64,000 nucleotides of DNA from Alphaproteobacteria bacterium (GCA_016125405.1 WGLW01000006.1:1-64000), one strand, 5' to 3'. Shown: positions 35,885-47,415, counted from the stretch's first letter. The notes: a model not told the origin generated them from the sequence alone. Program-made: numbers and translations.

Positions 35885-36718
35885 TCATTCCAGAGGAATC
35901 CATATCTCTACGCCGCCTTCGCCGGTGCGCGGATTGAAGGCGGGCTTGTGGCGTTCCAGAACCGGCGCCTCGGCCGCCTTGCGGCCTGTATCGGACAGCG
36001 CCTCGTTCCAGATCGCCAGGTAGGTCTCGGGTATCTTCGCGATGTGACGGTCGTGGCTGAAGACAGCATAGGTGCGCGCCGGGATCTCCAGCTGCGTCAG
36101 TTCGGCCGGCGCATCGCCAAAGCGGGTGACTTCAAGAGCGGCAATGTAGTCAAAGCCGCATTCGTCGTCGGTATCCATGGTCACGCCGATCGGCATTCCC
36201 GGATTTATTGCAGGGATGCTCTCCATGAAAGGGGAAAAGCGTTGCCACAACGCCGGGATGCCATGCGTCGAGGGACCCGCGGGAAATCGGCCGCGCATCC
36301 CGACGATCAGGATGCGGGGTTCATCGACGATGCGCGCCGCCGGAATGGAGCGGGGCTGGAAACGATCGAGATCGAGCGCCGGCGAGAGCGGCAGCCCCTC
36401 GGTGGTTCCGCGTTCGCGCACCGCCTCGGGTGTCGATCCGAACTGCTCGCGGAAAGCGCGAGTAAAGGCTTCGTGCGAACTGTAGCCGGCGCTGAGCGCA
36501 ACCTGAAGGATATCCGGCGCGCCGTTCGCCAGCGCTTCGGCCGCGTGACTGAGTCTGCGCGCGCGCAGATATCCGACCACGGACTTGCCCGTGGCCGTGG
36601 CGAATGCGTGGGCAAGGTGCGAGCGCGAGACGCCGCAATCTTCGGCCAGCCGCGCCAGGGTCAGCGGCTCGTCCATGTTCCGTTCAATGATCCAGGCGGC
36701 TTTCTGTGCAATCGACAT
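35885..36718 (-). CDS. AraC-family regulator with GyrI-like effector domain
   Basis: The 277 residues begin with a double HTH (about 8-105: LTLARLAEDCGVSRSHLAHAFATATGKSVVGYLRARRL and ILQVALSAGYSSHEAFTRAFREQFG). A GyrI-like ligand-binding domain (about 125-277) follows with ILIVGMRGRFP and ending GGVEIWIPLE. This is the Rob/BltR-like order, DNA-binding first, that responds to cationic or hydrophobic compounds. GAGGAGAC precedes the ATG at 36718. It is divergent from the DUF992 gene and upstream of the methyltransferase-like gene, both possible targets. Confidence 0.9.
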   Translation of the reverse strand: MSIAQKAAWIIERNMDEPLTLARLAEDCGVSRSHLAHAFATATGKSVVGYLRARRLSHAAEALANGAPDILQVALSAGYSSHEAFTRAFREQFGSTPEAVRERGTTEGLPLSPALDLDRFQPRSIPAARIVDEPRILIVGMRGRFPAGPSTHGIPALWQRFSPFMESIPAINPGMPIGVTMDTDDECGFDYIAALEVTRFGDAPAELTQLEIPARTYAVFSHDRHIAKIPETYLAIWNEALSDTGRKAAEAPVLERHKPAFNPRTGEGGVEIWIPLE

Positions 36719-36973
36719 TCGCGGGTCTCCTCGGGCGAGCGCCCCTGATAGCGCGCAAGCCGCCCGCGCGTTTGATTGAAAGTCCGGCGCGACCGGAAAA
36801 ATGACAATCGCTCCATGTCGATCTGCCTTGCGACGGAACTGGATTCGTCCGGAACCGACCGTCGCCAGCGCACGTTTCCTCATGCACACGGCCGGAAGAT
36901 CGACAGTGAAGATCGATGATCCGGCGCAGGTTTTCGCCGTCCCCGAGGGGAGCGGGGAACAAAGGAGATTATC

Positions 36974-37456
36974 ATGTCGAAGATTCTTGGCGCCGCCATA
37001 GGCGTAGGCTTGCTTGCCGCCAGCGCCGGGCTGATGCCCGCCAACGCCGCCGGTGTGAAAGTCGGCGTGTTGAACTGCAATGTCGATGGCGGCTGGGGTT
37101 ACATCCTCGGGTCATCCAAGGAAGTGCACTGCAGCTACGTGCCGAAAAACGGGCCTGCCGAACACTATGTCGGATCGATTTCCAAGGTGGGCGTCGATGT
37201 CGGTTACACCAAGGGCGGCGTCCTGATCTGGGACGTCATCGCGCCGAGCAGCAGCCTCAAGCACGGCGCCCTTGAAGGCGAATACGGCGGCGTGAGCGCC
37301 AGTGCGACGGTTGTCGTGGGTGCGGGCGCCAACGTCCTGGTCGGCGGGTTCGACAAGTCGGTCGCGCTTCAGCCGATCAGCGTCGAAGGGAATACCGGTC
37401 TCAACATCGCTGCGGGCGTGACCGGACTGAAGCTGAAGTCCGAGCCGAGCGACTGA
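36974..37456 (+). CDS. DUF992 family exported protein
   Basis: A 160-residue protein with a signal peptide (cut after ANA). The DUF992 pattern follows: VGVLNCNVDGGWGYILGSSKEVHCSY, VGSISKVGVDVGYTKGGVLIWDVIAP and the Gly/Ala-rich GGVSASATVVVGAGANVLVGG. These proteins are periplasmic and alphaproteobacterial with no known activity. AAAGGAG precedes the ATG. A terminator follows. Confidence 0.92.
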   Translation: MSKILGAAIGVGLLAASAGLMPANAAGVKVGVLNCNVDGGWGYILGSSKEVHCSYVPKNGPAEHYVGSISKVGVDVGYTKGGVLIWDVIAPSSSLKHGALEGEYGGVSASATVVVGAGANVLVGGFDKSVALQPISVEGNTGLNIAAGVTGLKLKSEPSD

Positions 37457-37476
37457 GGCTAGATGAAGGAAGATGG

Positions 37477-37507
37477 AAAAGCCCCGCTGTCCTTCGCGGG
37501 GCTTTTT
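37477..37507. terminator. Bidirectional Rho-independent terminator
   Basis: An 11-bp stem (37477-37487 with 37496-37506) encloses an eight-base loop. It has T-runs on the plus side and A-runs on the other, so it can end both the DUF992 transcript and the convergent small membrane-protein transcript. Confidence 0.92.
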
Positions 37508-37522
37508 CGCATGTCGCCACGA

Positions 37523-37819
37523 TCAGTCCTTGCCGGGATCGCGCCACAGATCCAGGCGAAAGAAATCGCCGAAGGATGGCGGGGCGTCCGCATCGCGCTT
37601 CTTCTTCGGGGCGGGCCGGATGCGGCGGTACATGCGAAAGCCCAGCACAAGCATCACCAGGATCGCCGCCCCGCCAAACACGTAAGGGCTGGTCTGCCGT
37701 CCAAGCGCGAAATTCACCACCGCCGTCATGCCGCCTGGAATGAACAGGAGGCCAAACGCAATGATCGGAACCGCGAAAGCGATGATCAGCGCGATGATCT
37801 CGATGGGCTTGAAATACAT
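37523..37819 (-). CDS. Small two-helix membrane protein
   Basis: A 98-residue protein with helices at about 6-33 and 46-62 and a basic Pro/Lys-rich cytoplasmic tail (RRIRPAPKKKRDAD). No family is recognised. It ends at the shared terminator and lies divergently upstream of fmt. Confidence 0.7.
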   Translation of the reverse strand: MYFKPIEIIALIIAFAVPIIAFGLLFIPGGMTAVVNFALGRQTSPYVFGGAAILVMLVLGFRMYRRIRPAPKKKRDADAPPSFGDFFRLDLWRDPGKD

Positions 37820-37906
37820 GTCGGCTCCTCAAATACCTGCCTAACACACCTTGAACCCGAATGTCTTGGCTGGCGGGCGGCGAGGCGCCGCTGCTAGAAG
37901 GTCGGC

Positions 37907-38839
37907 ATGACCTTGCGCCTCGCCTTCATGGGTTCTCCCGAATTCGCCGTTCCGGCGCTGATCGCCATTCTGGAAGCGGGGCACGAGATTGCGTGCGTCT
38001 ATTCCCAGCCGCCGCGTCCGGCGGGGCGCGGCAAGGCGGACCGCAAGACCGCCGTTCACCTCGCCGCCGAAGCGCGGGGCCTTGAGGTTCGCACGCCGCT
38101 CAATTTCAAGGGCGAAGAAGATCGTGCGCGGTTCGCGGCGCTGTCGCTCGACGCCGCTGTGGTCGTGGCCTACGGATTGCTGTTGCCGCGCGCGATTCTC
38201 GATGCGCCGAAAGCGGGATGCTTCAACCTGCATGGCAGTCTGCTGCCGCGATGGCGCGGCGCGGCGCCCATCCAGCGCGCCGTCATGGCGGGCGATGATG
38301 AAACCGGCGTCCAGGTGATGAAGATGGAGGCCGGTCTGGATACCGGCCCCGTCATGCTGACGGCGCGCACGCCGATTTCGCCGACAGACACGACGGGCGA
38401 CGTACATGACCGGCTCTCTCGTCTGGGCGCGGGGCTGATTGTTGAGGCGCTCGCCCGGATTGAGGATGGATCGGCGCGGCTTGTCCCCCAGCCGGAGGAG
38501 GGCGTCACCTACGCCGCAAAGATCCTGCCGGAGGAGACGCGGATCGACTGGTCGCGGCCCGCGCGCGAGGTCAGCGCACACCTGCGTGGGCTTTCTCCCC
38601 AGCCGGGCGCCTGGTTCGAATGGCCGGGCGAGAAGGGCGAGGTCCGCATCAAGGCGCTCAATGCTGTCGTCGAGGAAGGGTCCGGCGCCCCCGGCGAATT
38701 GCTCGACGAGCGTCTTCTGGTGGCCTGCGGGACCGGCGCCGTCCGCCTCACACGCTTGCAGCGCGCCGGAAAGGGACCGATGAATGCGGATGCGTTTCTG
38801 AGGGGAGCGCCAGCGCCGGCGGGACGGAGGCTGCGATGA
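37907..38839 (+). CDS. fmt: Methionyl-tRNA formyltransferase
   Basis: Fmt formylates the initiator tRNA. The 310 residues open with [14 protein letters not shown] and hold [21 protein letters not shown] around the formyl-donor site, with the catalytic Asn-His pair. [13 protein letters not shown] is present, as is the C-terminal OB-fold. The def gene usually paired with it is not adjacent. AGAAGG precedes the ATG. It overlaps the acetyltransferase by ATGA. Confidence 0.96.
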   Translation: MTLRLAFMGSPEFAVPALIAILEAGHEIACVYSQPPRPAGRGKADRKTAVHLAAEARGLEVRTPLNFKGEEDRARFAALSLDAAVVVAYGLLLPRAILDAPKAGCFNLHGSLLPRWRGAAPIQRAVMAGDDETGVQVMKMEAGLDTGPVMLTARTPISPTDTTGDVHDRLSRLGAGLIVEALARIEDGSARLVPQPEEGVTYAAKILPEETRIDWSRPAREVSAHLRGLSPQPGAWFEWPGEKGEVRIKALNAVVEEGSGAPGELLDERLLVACGTGAVRLTRLQRAGKGPMNADAFLRGAPAPAGRRLR

Positions 38840-39342
38840 TCGACAAGTTCACGGTTCGCGATGCCCGTGCAGAGGAGGCGGCGGACATCGGCGGCCTCAA
38901 TACGCGCGCGTTCGGATGTGAAGACGAGGCCCGCATTGTCGAGAGGCTGCGGAAGGATGGCGACGTCCTGATGGAGCTTGTCGCCACCATGGACGACCAG
39001 GTGGTCGGCCATGCGCTGTTCTATTCTGTCGGCGTGTTTCAGCGCCTGGGCGCCTGCGGTCTTGGCCCGATGTGTGTCGATCCCTGGGTGCAGCGCGAGG
39101 GTATCGGGGCCGGTTTGCTGGATTATGGTCTGGCCAACCTCAAGGCCTGGGGCGTGCCGCTCGTCTTCGTGCTTGGCCATGCCGACTACTATCCGAAGTT
39201 CGGTTTCAAGGTGTCGACCACCGACCCCTTCGATACGCCGATCAAGGGACCGAACTTCATGGCGGTCCGCTTGCGTCAGGGCCCGCCCATGGCAGGCAAG
39301 CTGATCTTTCCGGCCGCCTTCGGGATTCCAAGAAGTGCCTAG
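38836..39342 (+). CDS. GNAT N-acetyltransferase (YhbS-like)
   Basis: The 168 residues match the YhbS-type subgroup: [21 protein letters not shown], then [36 protein letters not shown] (the acetyl-CoA loop QREGIG) and [21 protein letters not shown]. The substrate is unknown. It is co-translated between fmt and truA, overlapping both. Confidence 0.88.
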   Translation: MIDKFTVRDARAEEAADIGGLNTRAFGCEDEARIVERLRKDGDVLMELVATMDDQVVGHALFYSVGVFQRLGACGLGPMCVDPWVQREGIGAGLLDYGLANLKAWGVPLVFVLGHADYYPKFGFKVSTTDPFDTPIKGPNFMAVRLRQGPPMAGKLIFPAAFGIPRSA

Positions 39343-40078
39343 GTACAAACTGACGCTGGAATACGATGGCTCCCCGTTCTCGGGATGGCAGCGCCAGGCC
39401 GATCATCCGTCCGTGCAGGAGGCGCTGGAGACGGCGGCGGCGGCTATCGAAGGCGCGCCCGTCGAGGTGGCGGGAGCGGGGCGGACCGATGCGGGCGTAC
39501 ATGCGCTCGGGCAGGTGGCGCATCTCGATTTTTCAAAGCCACTCCGCGCCGACAAGGTTCGCGACGCGCTGAATGCGCATCTGCGCCCGCATCCCGTCGC
39601 GGTGCTGGAGGCCGAACTGGTCGACGATGCCTTTCACGCCCGCTTTTCGGCGACCGGGCGGTCCTACGTCTATCGCATCCTCAACCGCCGGCCCGATCTT
39701 GCGCTCGATCGCGGCCGGGCCTGGCGCATCGCCACGCGCCTCGACGCCCAGGCGATGCACGAAGCGGCCCAGGCCCTGGTTGGCCGGCACGACTTTTCGA
39801 CGTTCCGCGACAGCCAGTGCCAGGCCGATACGCCGGTCAAGACATTGAACGCGATTTCAGTATCAAGGCGTGGCGAAGCCATCGACATTCACTGTTCGGC
39901 GCGGTCGTTCCTGCATCGCCAGGTGCGCTCGATGGTTGGTTCGCTTGTCGAGGTTGGACGCGGCCGCGAGGATACAAGCTGGATTGCCGAGATCCTGAAG
40001 GCTGCAGACCGCACGCGATGCGGTCCCGTCGCGCCGGCCGAAGGACTCTATCTCGAAAGCGTCAGCTACGATCAGTAG
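39335..40078 (+). CDS. truA: tRNA pseudouridine(38-40) synthase
   Basis: TruA modifies the tRNA anticodon stem. The 247 residues start with [18 protein letters not shown], and the catalytic Asp is in [37 protein letters not shown] is also present. The GTG start overlaps the acetyltransferase end by eight bases. Its own end overlaps the convergent tamB end by seven. Confidence 0.95.
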   Translation: MPRYKLTLEYDGSPFSGWQRQADHPSVQEALETAAAAIEGAPVEVAGAGRTDAGVHALGQVAHLDFSKPLRADKVRDALNAHLRPHPVAVLEAELVDDAFHARFSATGRSYVYRILNRRPDLALDRGRAWRIATRLDAQAMHEAAQALVGRHDFSTFRDSQCQADTPVKTLNAISVSRRGEAIDIHCSARSFLHRQVRSMVGSLVEVGRGREDTSWIAEILKAADRTRCGPVAPAEGLYLESVSYDQ

Positions 40079-43000
40079 TCTTTCTTCCAGCGCACGCCGA
40101 TGCGCGTGTCGCCATTGGCCTGGGCGCCGGACGTGACCGAGAGATTTTTCGACGGCTCCCATTCCACCTGCGCGCCGAAGCCGCCCGTGCCGCCCGCGCC
40201 AACCTGAAGATAGACGTCGTCTGTGATGTATTTTCCGGCTGAGGCCGTCGCCCCGGTGTCGTCCGCCCCGATGGATACGCGATCAAGGCCGGTCGCCTGA
40301 CGCAGCAGGCCGGCAGGATCGAACGCTGCCTGTCCGCCCGCCAGTTGCGCGAGGCCCGCCGCCAGCTGGGCCAGTTCGATTCCGCTGAGCTGTGAGGCCG
40401 ACTTGCCGAAGATCACCCGCGCGAGGATTTCGTCCTGAGGCAGCGACGGCGTCGATTCCAGCGTGAAGACCGGCTTCAGGGGTGAGCCCGTCACGTGGAC
40501 CTGTGCATTGACGTCGGTGGCGTCGCGCGAGGCTGAAATATCAACGCTGGCCGCGCTGACGGGGCCATTGAAATGCACCGATCCGGAATCGAACGCGAAC
40601 CGCCGTCCCGCCAGATCGAGCGTGCCGCGCACCAGCGTCGCGTCGCCATCGATCATCGGATTGGCGACCGGACCCGTGACGTGAAGATTGGTCGACCATT
40701 CGGTGTCGAGCCCGCGGCCGAAGACGACGATGCGGCGCGGCGCCGATACCTTGAGATCGAGCCGCACGGGCCGCTTCGGCCCGGGCGCGGCCTCTTCCGC
40801 TGTCTCGTCCTGCACGTTCCTGAAGTTGACGTGGCGAACGTTGGGAAGCGTCGGAATGGCCGCCGCTGCCGGTTGCTCGATCGAAATCCGCGCCTGTGAA
40901 ACCTGGAGATCGCCCGACACCTCGACCGCATCCGGCTTCAGTGTCACGGCGCCATTGCCGGACACCACGGCCGAGCGGTCCTGGCGGCCCAGCGCCCTGA
41001 GATTGGTTGCGGTGAACTTGACGCCGCCTTCCAGCGTCTTGCGCCAGTCGATGTCGCCCTGGCCTGTCAGCGTGCCTCCGGCGCCGTCATTGGCGGTGAG
41101 GTTCGTGATGCGGGCGGAGTTCTGGTCAAAGGAGCCTGCGGCCGCGATGTCTGTGAGATGCAGGCCGGTTTCGCCATGGTCATAAACGCCCTTGGCGATC
41201 GCGAACCCGCCCTGCAGATCCGGTTTTGCGAGCGTGCCGCCCACTTTCACGTTGGCGTTGACCTCGCCGCGCAACGACTGGTCTTCCGGTCCGAACAGGG
41301 CCCAGAGCTGCTCGGCGTGTCCTTCGACCGAGAGGTTGGCCTGCAGCGGCTTTTCGCGGTTGGGCGCGACGTTGAAGCCCTTGCCGTTGCCGAATGGCAC
41401 GATAGCCGCCGCGTTGAGGCGGAACCCTTGTCCGCTGGCGTCGGCCGCAGCCTCGAAGCGGCCATTGCGCAACTGGCCGGTGATGGTCGCCGCGACGGGA
41501 TCGGCCGTCACGCCAGCCGGGTTGGCGCCTGTGACCTTGATGTCGAGATCGGCGACCGGAACGCCGTTCCGGTTGGCGAAGCTCGACGTTCCCGTGATCC
41601 GGCCCTGCACCGGGTTGACGCGGGCGAGCCGGGTGAGGGCGAGAAGGTCGATGTTGGTGACGCCGATGTCGGACGATGCGGTGTCGGCGTTCGACACGAT
41701 CTTGGCGGTCATCTCTCCGTCGAATGCGGCAAGGGCAGCGTTCAGCGACCAGCCGTCCGTTCCGTAAGTCCATTTGGCGGGTTGCCGGGTCGAGAGGGGC
41801 CGGTCGTCGACCTTGCCGTCGAGCGTCGCCTCGCCGGTCCAGCCCTGCGCCGCATGGTTCGCCGTCAATCCAAACCCGAGATCCAGCGCCACGCCCGCCG
41901 TTCCGGCGATATGGCCCGACAGTTTCGCCGTATCGTTGGCGGCGCTGGCCTCGAACGTGATCTTCTGGATGCGCGCTTGCGCCCGGCGCACGTTGTTGGC
42001 CTGTCCGGATGCAGACAGCGTGAGACGGCTGTCCTTCAGCGAGGCCTTGCCGCTGGCGTCGAGATCGCCACGGCTGATGCCGTCGATACCGGCCAGCGAC
42101 CCGCTCGCCTTGAACGATGCGTCGAAGTCGCCGTGATCGTAGGCCAGCAGCGGCGCCGTCAGCGCAAGATCGCCAAGCTGCGCCGACACGTCCGTGAGCC
42201 GGTAGGCCCCGTCGTTTCCGGCGACTTTGCCTGCCGCAACGAGCTTCCGGCCGTCGACGTCTCCGCCGAGTGAAAACTGCCCCGCGGCGGACTTGCCAAG
42301 GTCGAGCTGCGCTGTTCCGGCAAGATCGCTCAGCGTCATCCCGGCCGCTGAAAGTCCGCCATTGGTGAGCCTGAGATTGATCTTCGGCTCGTCAGTCGTA
42401 CCCGAAAGCCCGGCTGTGAAGGTGAGCGAGGAGAGCCGGGCGCCGCCAAGATCGATCGGCCGGCGAAGCGCGCCATTCGCCTGGCCGGTGAGGGCGCCGG
42501 CGTCGCTGATGCGGCCGGTCAGTCTCGCCTGTACGCCGGCGCCTGCAAGCGTCCCCGACTCGATTGCGACTTGGCCGTTGTCCGACACTGCCGAAAGCGA
42601 AATCTCCGGGGACGGGCCAAGCGCCTGCGCGAGCGCCGCGACCCCGGAGGCCACATTGCGGCCGGAAGCCTTGGCGGCAATGCGAATGGGCGCCGCGCCC
42701 GAGGTCCGCGATACGCTCCATTCACCTCGCGCCGATCCCGTGAGCGGCGCAGCATCTTGCAGACGCGCAAGCATCGCCGCGCCGGAGAATTGCATTGCAT
42801 CAGACCGGACGTCGTATGAGCCGCGGCCGGAGGCCGATCCGGCCTGGCCGGTGATCTCGGCCTGCTGGATATCGACTGTGTGGGTGCGGAGGTTGTAGTC
42901 GCCGCGGGTCGAGAGGGTGTAGTTGGCCGGCGCCAGCATGGGCAGGGCGTTGATGCGTCCGCCGGTCAGGCTCGCCTTGGCCGTCTCCCAGCGAATGGCG

Positions 43001-44211
43001 GAGCGTGACATTGCGACCGTAACGGGTGCGCTGGCCTTGGCCGCGCCGCCTCCGGGGAAGGCGAGCCCGGCGACGGCGGCGTCGCCGGTCCACGACCAGT
43101 CGTCCGCGGACTTGACCTTCAGCACGCCCTCGGCGTTCGCATGGCCCTTGAGGGCGCCGGTGATGCGGTCGAGGTCATAGCCGGAGACGCCCAGCGTCAC
43201 CGGCCCCGCAAGTTTCATCCGGTCGAGATTGACGGTCGCGTCTGCGTTGACGGCGCCTGCCGGCGCGGTGATCCTGGCCGTCACGCCCGCGCGTTTCGGA
43301 TCGGCAAGTTTGCCGTCGGCCGTCACGACCACAGGTCCGCCGGAATAATCCTCCAGACGACCGAGCAGCGCCCAGTGGCTGGGCGCCAGCGTCGCCTTCA
43401 GCGTCGCAACGTCCGCGTTGCGCACGAGATTGAATGTGACGACCGGGTCCGTTCCGAAGACGAGGCGGGCGTTGCTGGAAAAGTCTTTGTACGTGCCGGA
43501 GAGGCGCGCGTCGAAATTCACGGCTCGGCCATCCGGCGCCATCAGGATGGTCGCCAGCGCGCCGCCTGCGGGACCCGAGGCCGTCGCGACGCCATTGAGA
43601 GCGCCCTTGCGCGACCAGCTCGCGTCCGCCTTGATCCGGTCGCCCGGTCCGTCCAGCGGCGTCACATCCAGACGTCCAGAGCCTGATCCGGATTCCGCGC
43701 GCGAGAGCGCGCCTCCGACGGTGAAGCTCGCGGCGGGTCCCAGAACGCCGCTGGCGAGCTTCAGTTCGTGGATGCTCAGCGCCTGGAGGTCCAGTCCGAT
43801 ATTCGGTGCGCCGCCTTTCTTCTTCGAGGTCACGGTTGTATGCGGCTGGCGCTCGACCTCGATCGACTTCACGTTGAGCGACTGGATTTCGAGATCGCCG
43901 CCGAAGAGCCTGAACGGCGTCCAGGTGATCTCGGCGTCCTTGGCGCGCAGCCAGACGCCGTTGTCGTCGACAAGCGCGATATCGGCCAGCGTCGCCGCCT
44001 TGAGCGGATCGCCCTTGAGGCCGGAGACGCGTATGACGCCCAGCGGACCCAGCTTGCGGCCGTCGATTTGCGAAACGATGAAGGCGCGGCCGCCGTCGCT
44101 GGTGATCCAGTAACGCAGTCCGACGCCCACCGCGACGAGCGCGACAATCGCCGCCGTCACGCTTGCGGTGATGCGGGCCCAGAGCGGTATGCTGCGTTTT
44201 CCTTCCGCCAT
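40072..44211 (-). CDS. tamB: Translocation and assembly module subunit TamB
   Basis: A 1379-residue inner-membrane-anchored AsmA-like protein. It has one N-terminal helix (about 10-33), a long run of beta repeats (including [20 protein letters not shown] and other LxLxA strands) and the conserved C-terminal TamB domain (about 1050-1379) with [10 protein letters not shown] and [32 protein letters not shown]. It spans the periplasm as a lipid-conducting or barrel-assembly groove and works with TamA. Its ATG overlaps the tamA stop. Confidence 0.95.
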   Translation of the reverse strand: MAEGKRSIPLWARITASVTAAIVALVAVGVGLRYWITSDGGRAFIVSQIDGRKLGPLGVIRVSGLKGDPLKAATLADIALVDDNGVWLRAKDAEITWTPFRLFGGDLEIQSLNVKSIEVERQPHTTVTSKKKGGAPNIGLDLQALSIHELKLASGVLGPAASFTVGGALSRAESGSGSGRLDVTPLDGPGDRIKADASWSRKGALNGVATASGPAGGALATILMAPDGRAVNFDARLSGTYKDFSSNARLVFGTDPVVTFNLVRNADVATLKATLAPSHWALLGRLEDYSGGPVVVTADGKLADPKRAGVTARITAPAGAVNADATVNLDRMKLAGPVTLGVSGYDLDRITGALKGHANAEGVLKVKSADDWSWTGDAAVAGLAFPGGGAAKASAPVTVAMSRSAIRWETAKASLTGGRINALPMLAPANYTLSTRGDYNLRTHTVDIQQAEITGQAGSASGRGSYDVRSDAMQFSGAAMLARLQDAAPLTGSARGEWSVSRTSGAAPIRIAAKASGRNVASGVAALAQALGPSPEISLSAVSDNGQVAIESGTLAGAGVQARLTGRISDAGALTGQANGALRRPIDLGGARLSSLTFTAGLSGTTDEPKINLRLTNGGLSAAGMTLSDLAGTAQLDLGKSAAGQFSLGGDVDGRKLVAAGKVAGNDGAYRLTDVSAQLGDLALTAPLLAYDHGDFDASFKASGSLAGIDGISRGDLDASGKASLKDSRLTLSASGQANNVRRAQARIQKITFEASAANDTAKLSGHIAGTAGVALDLGFGLTANHAAQGWTGEATLDGKVDDRPLSTRQPAKWTYGTDGWSLNAALAAFDGEMTAKIVSNADTASSDIGVTNIDLLALTRLARVNPVQGRITGTSSFANRNGVPVADLDIKVTGANPAGVTADPVAATITGQLRNGRFEAAADASGQGFRLNAAAIVPFGNGKGFNVAPNREKPLQANLSVEGHAEQLWALFGPEDQSLRGEVNANVKVGGTLAKPDLQGGFAIAKGVYDHGETGLHLTDIAAAGSFDQNSARITNLTANDGAGGTLTGQGDIDWRKTLEGGVKFTATNLRALGRQDRSAVVSGNGAVTLKPDAVEVSGDLQVSQARISIEQPAAAAIPTLPNVRHVNFRNVQDETAEEAAPGPKRPVRLDLKVSAPRRIVVFGRGLDTEWSTNLHVTGPVANPMIDGDATLVRGTLDLAGRRFAFDSGSVHFNGPVSAASVDISASRDATDVNAQVHVTGSPLKPVFTLESTPSLPQDEILARVIFGKSASQLSGIELAQLAAGLAQLAGGQAAFDPAGLLRQATGLDRVSIGADDTGATASAGKYITDDVYLQVGAGGTGGFGAQVEWEPSKNLSVTSGAQANGDTRIGVRWKKDY

Positions 44212-46016
44212 CAGAATGCCTGTCCGATGGAGATATAGATCTGGAAGTTGGAATCGCCCGTCCGCTTGTCTAGCGGCGCCGCAATGTCGGCGCGCAGCGG
44301 GCCGAAGCTGGTGTAATAGCGCACGCCGAGACCGGCGCCTGCACGCATGTCTCCAATTGGCGGATCGCGATTTGTGCCGGCCGCGCCTGCGTCGATAAAG
44401 GCGACCCAGCCAAGCGTCTGCGTGGCGCGCCAGCGAAGTTCGGCGCTGGTCTCGACGAGCGACAGGCCGCCGACCACGTTGTTGGCGGAATCGCGTGGCG
44501 ACAGGGATTGATAATCATAGCCGCGCACCGACCCGCCGCCGCCTGCGAAGAAGAGACGATCTGGCGGCGCGCCCGATGGCCCGAGGATCGAGCCGAGCTT
44601 GCCGCGCAGGGCGCCGACCAGCTTGCTGCTGCCGAGATCGGCATAGACGCTGGCTTCGCCGGTCACCTTGGTGAAGCCGATATTGGTGTCGCCGAATGTC
44701 ACGCCCGGTTCGACGGCCAGCCGCGCGCGGACGCCGTTGTGGGGATCGAGAATGTCGCGCACGCCGGTGTATTCCGCCGTGGTGGGCGTGGTGATGATGT
44801 AGACGTCGCGCCGCCCCGTGCCGAGCAGTCGGGTCTGGTCGTCCTCGATGCTGGCATAGCCGGCGGTGACGCCGACAGATCCGCGCAGCCGGTGCGTGAG
44901 TTGTTCGTCGATCGTCGCCGAAAGCGTGCCGCCGAGCTGGTTGAAGGCGTCGGTTTCCTGGTTCTCGATCTTGGCCTGCAACGTCAGGTCGCGGCCGTAG
45001 TGATGACCGACCGCCGGTCGTTTCCAGGCGGTCGTCAGGCTCGAATCCAGCGTCGCCGCCTTGGCGGTCACGCTCAGGCTCTCGCCCCGTCCGAGCACGT
45101 TGCGCAATGTCCACTGACCTTCGAGACCGACGCCTTCGCTGGTCGACGCCGACGCGCCCAATGCGATCGTGTGTCGCTTGCGCTCGGTCACGCGCACATC
45201 GACATCGTGTTCGCTGAGGCCATTGGGTCCGGGCTCGCCCGTTTCGGAGAGGCTGGCCGTCGTGCTGTCGAAGATGCCGGTTGCCGCCAGCCGGTTGCGG
45301 AACTCATCGAGCGTTTGCGGCGAATAGCGCTGTCCCGGCTTCCACGGTTTCAGCACGTCGACGAAGTCGGGCCTGGTTCGTTCAAGTCCGGCGACATGAA
45401 GATCGCCGAACGAAGCGCGCGCGCCCGGCGCCAGCTTGAAGGTGAACTCCATCGTTTGTGCGCGGCCGTCGGCAAGCGCATCGACAGGATCGGCGCGAGC
45501 GTCGGGATAGCCGGCGTTGCGCAACGCCAGCACCAGCGCATCCTGGATCTGCAGTACGGGCGCCGCGCGCGCCGGCACGCCGGTCGCGAGCGGCGACAGG
45601 AGATCATCGAGCTTCGCGCGCGTCTTGTCGTCGATCTCGGCCTGGCCTTCGATCTCGATCTTCGCGGACTCGACGACGAACAGCGGCCCGAGCGTCACCT
45701 GCACCTTGCGCGTGAATGTCTCGGCGCCTTCGGCGGACGGCGTGACCTCTGCGCGGTAATACCCTTCGGACTCGAGAAGCTTCGACACGACGGCCGCCGC
45801 GCGATCGGCCTGACGACGCGCCTCGAACAGGCTGTCGGGCGGTTGCTCCTCGCGCAGCAGCCGCCTGAGGTCAGGCTTGAGCGAGGAGGGGATGCCCGAA
45901 ACCGGCACACGCTCGCCCTGCGCATTCGCCGCCTGGGCGAGCAGCGGCAGCCCTGACAGCACGATCGCTGTCAGGCCAAGCCGAAGCCGGCGCTGCAAGG
46001 TCAGCCAGAAGGCCAT
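44211..46016 (-). CDS. tamA: Translocation and assembly module subunit TamA (Omp85 family)
   Basis: A 601-residue Omp85 barrel with a signal peptide (cut near AQA/ANA). POTRA domains fill about 30-260 (VPVSGIPSSLKPDLRRLLREEQPPDSLFEAR is the first), and a 16-strand barrel follows with the Omp85 loop motif VRGYDYQSLSPRD. It ends in IYISIGQAF, a terminal Phe. It sits in the outer membrane and partners TamB, encoded directly downstream with a one-base overlap. Confidence 0.95.
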   Translation of the reverse strand: MAFWLTLQRRLRLGLTAIVLSGLPLLAQAANAQGERVPVSGIPSSLKPDLRRLLREEQPPDSLFEARRQADRAAAVVSKLLESEGYYRAEVTPSAEGAETFTRKVQVTLGPLFVVESAKIEIEGQAEIDDKTRAKLDDLLSPLATGVPARAAPVLQIQDALVLALRNAGYPDARADPVDALADGRAQTMEFTFKLAPGARASFGDLHVAGLERTRPDFVDVLKPWKPGQRYSPQTLDEFRNRLAATGIFDSTTASLSETGEPGPNGLSEHDVDVRVTERKRHTIALGASASTSEGVGLEGQWTLRNVLGRGESLSVTAKAATLDSSLTTAWKRPAVGHHYGRDLTLQAKIENQETDAFNQLGGTLSATIDEQLTHRLRGSVGVTAGYASIEDDQTRLLGTGRRDVYIITTPTTAEYTGVRDILDPHNGVRARLAVEPGVTFGDTNIGFTKVTGEASVYADLGSSKLVGALRGKLGSILGPSGAPPDRLFFAGGGGSVRGYDYQSLSPRDSANNVVGGLSLVETSAELRWRATQTLGWVAFIDAGAAGTNRDPPIGDMRAGAGLGVRYYTSFGPLRADIAAPLDKRTGDSNFQIYISIGQAF

Positions 46017-46191
46017 TCACCCGAACTTCCCGGCGCACGTCTGCGCCCTTTCCGCGGTCCCTTAAGCAAAGCAAACGGTGCGCCGCGAGTTCCATGCGCG
46101 ACTGCGGATTCACCATGTTGCGAGGCGGGGTCACGCAGCGGGTCAATCGTCGGTCGCTGGAGCCGCCTGAAAACCGGCGGGAAACCGGAGT

Positions 46192-47340
46192 TCAGGCCGC
46201 GGCGAAATAGTTGGCCAGCACGCGGTAATATATCCGGCAAAGCGTTTCGATTTCGTCGACCGGCACATGCTCGTCGACCTTGTGCGCCATGTCGTTCTGC
46301 AGTCCCAGTTCGGCGACGGGACAGTAGTCCTTTATGAAACGTGCATCCGAGGTGCCGCCGCCGGTCGTCAGCGCCGGCTTGCGGCCCGTTTCGGCTTCAA
46401 CTGACGTCACGATCATGTCGGTAAGAAGGCCCGGCTCGGTGTAGAACGGCTCGCCCGACACGCGAAGCTCGGTGGAAACCGTCACGCCGTTCTCGGTCGT
46501 ACCGAGTAGCGCCGTGATGCGCGCCATCAGGTCGTCGCCCGTGTGCTCCGGATTGAAGCGGATGTTGAACTTCGCCATCGCCGAAGCCGGGATCACGTTG
46601 TGCGCCGGATTGCCGACATCGACCGTGGTGATTTCCAGGTTCGACGGCTGGAAGCCCGGGCTGCCATCGTCGAGCGGCATGGCGCGCAGTTTGGCCAGCG
46701 CATCCAGCAGGGCGGGCACGGGGTTGGCGGCCTTGTGCGGATAGGCGGCGTGGCCCTGGCGCCCCACGGCGCGAACGATGCCGTTGAGGCTGCCGCGCCG
46801 TCCGTTCTTCACGATGTCGGCGACCACGCCTTCCGATGTCGGCTCGCCGACAATGCAGTGGTCCAGCTTTTCGCCATCCGCCGCCACCGCCGGCAGGAAG
46901 CGGCGCGTGCCATAGAGGCTGGGGCCTTCCTCGTCGCCGGTGATCAGGAAGGAGATCGATCCCTTGGGCGCGCCATGGTCGCGCACGAACCGGGCCGTTG
47001 CGACCACGAAACAGGCGATCGCGCTTTTCATGTCCGAGGAGCCGCGGCCAAAGAGCTGGCCGTTCCGTATCTCGGCTGCGAACGGGTCTGCGGTCCACGC
47101 CGCCTCGTCGCCCACCGGCACCACGTCGGTATGGCCGGCGAAGCAGAAATTCGGCGCTTCGCTTCCAAGGCGCGCATAGAGATTGTCGACGCCCTCGATC
47201 GGATAGCGCCTCGTCCAGAAGCCCAGGGATTCCAGCGTCCCGGCCAGAACATCCTGGGCCTTGTCCTCGCACGGATTCACGGTCGGGCAGCGGATCAGCG
47301 CCTGGGCCAGCGCCACGGGATCGTCCAGCAGGTCTGTCAT
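46192..47340 (-). CDS. dapE: Succinyl-diaminopimelate desuccinylase
   Basis: DapE releases succinate from N-succinyl-LL-diaminopimelate on the path to wall diaminopimelate and lysine. It is an M20 dinuclear-zinc enzyme of 382 residues: CFAGHTDVVPVGD (metal His and Asp), RGSSDMKSAIACFV, TGDEEGPSLYGTRR and the late TTGGGTSDARF are all present. dapD lies two genes on. Confidence 0.96.
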   Translation of the reverse strand: MTDLLDDPVALAQALIRCPTVNPCEDKAQDVLAGTLESLGFWTRRYPIEGVDNLYARLGSEAPNFCFAGHTDVVPVGDEAAWTADPFAAEIRNGQLFGRGSSDMKSAIACFVVATARFVRDHGAPKGSISFLITGDEEGPSLYGTRRFLPAVAADGEKLDHCIVGEPTSEGVVADIVKNGRRGSLNGIVRAVGRQGHAAYPHKAANPVPALLDALAKLRAMPLDDGSPGFQPSNLEITTVDVGNPAHNVIPASAMAKFNIRFNPEHTGDDLMARITALLGTTENGVTVSTELRVSGEPFYTEPGLLTDMIVTSVEAETGRKPALTTGGGTSDARFIKDYCPVAELGLQNDMAHKVDEHVPVDEIETLCRIYYRVLANYFAAA

Positions 47341-47415
47341 GGGCGAGGGTTTAGCCCGGGCGGCGGGGAAGGGAAAGCAAGGGTTTCAGGGGGGATGCGA
47401 CGGCGCCGTGCGGGT

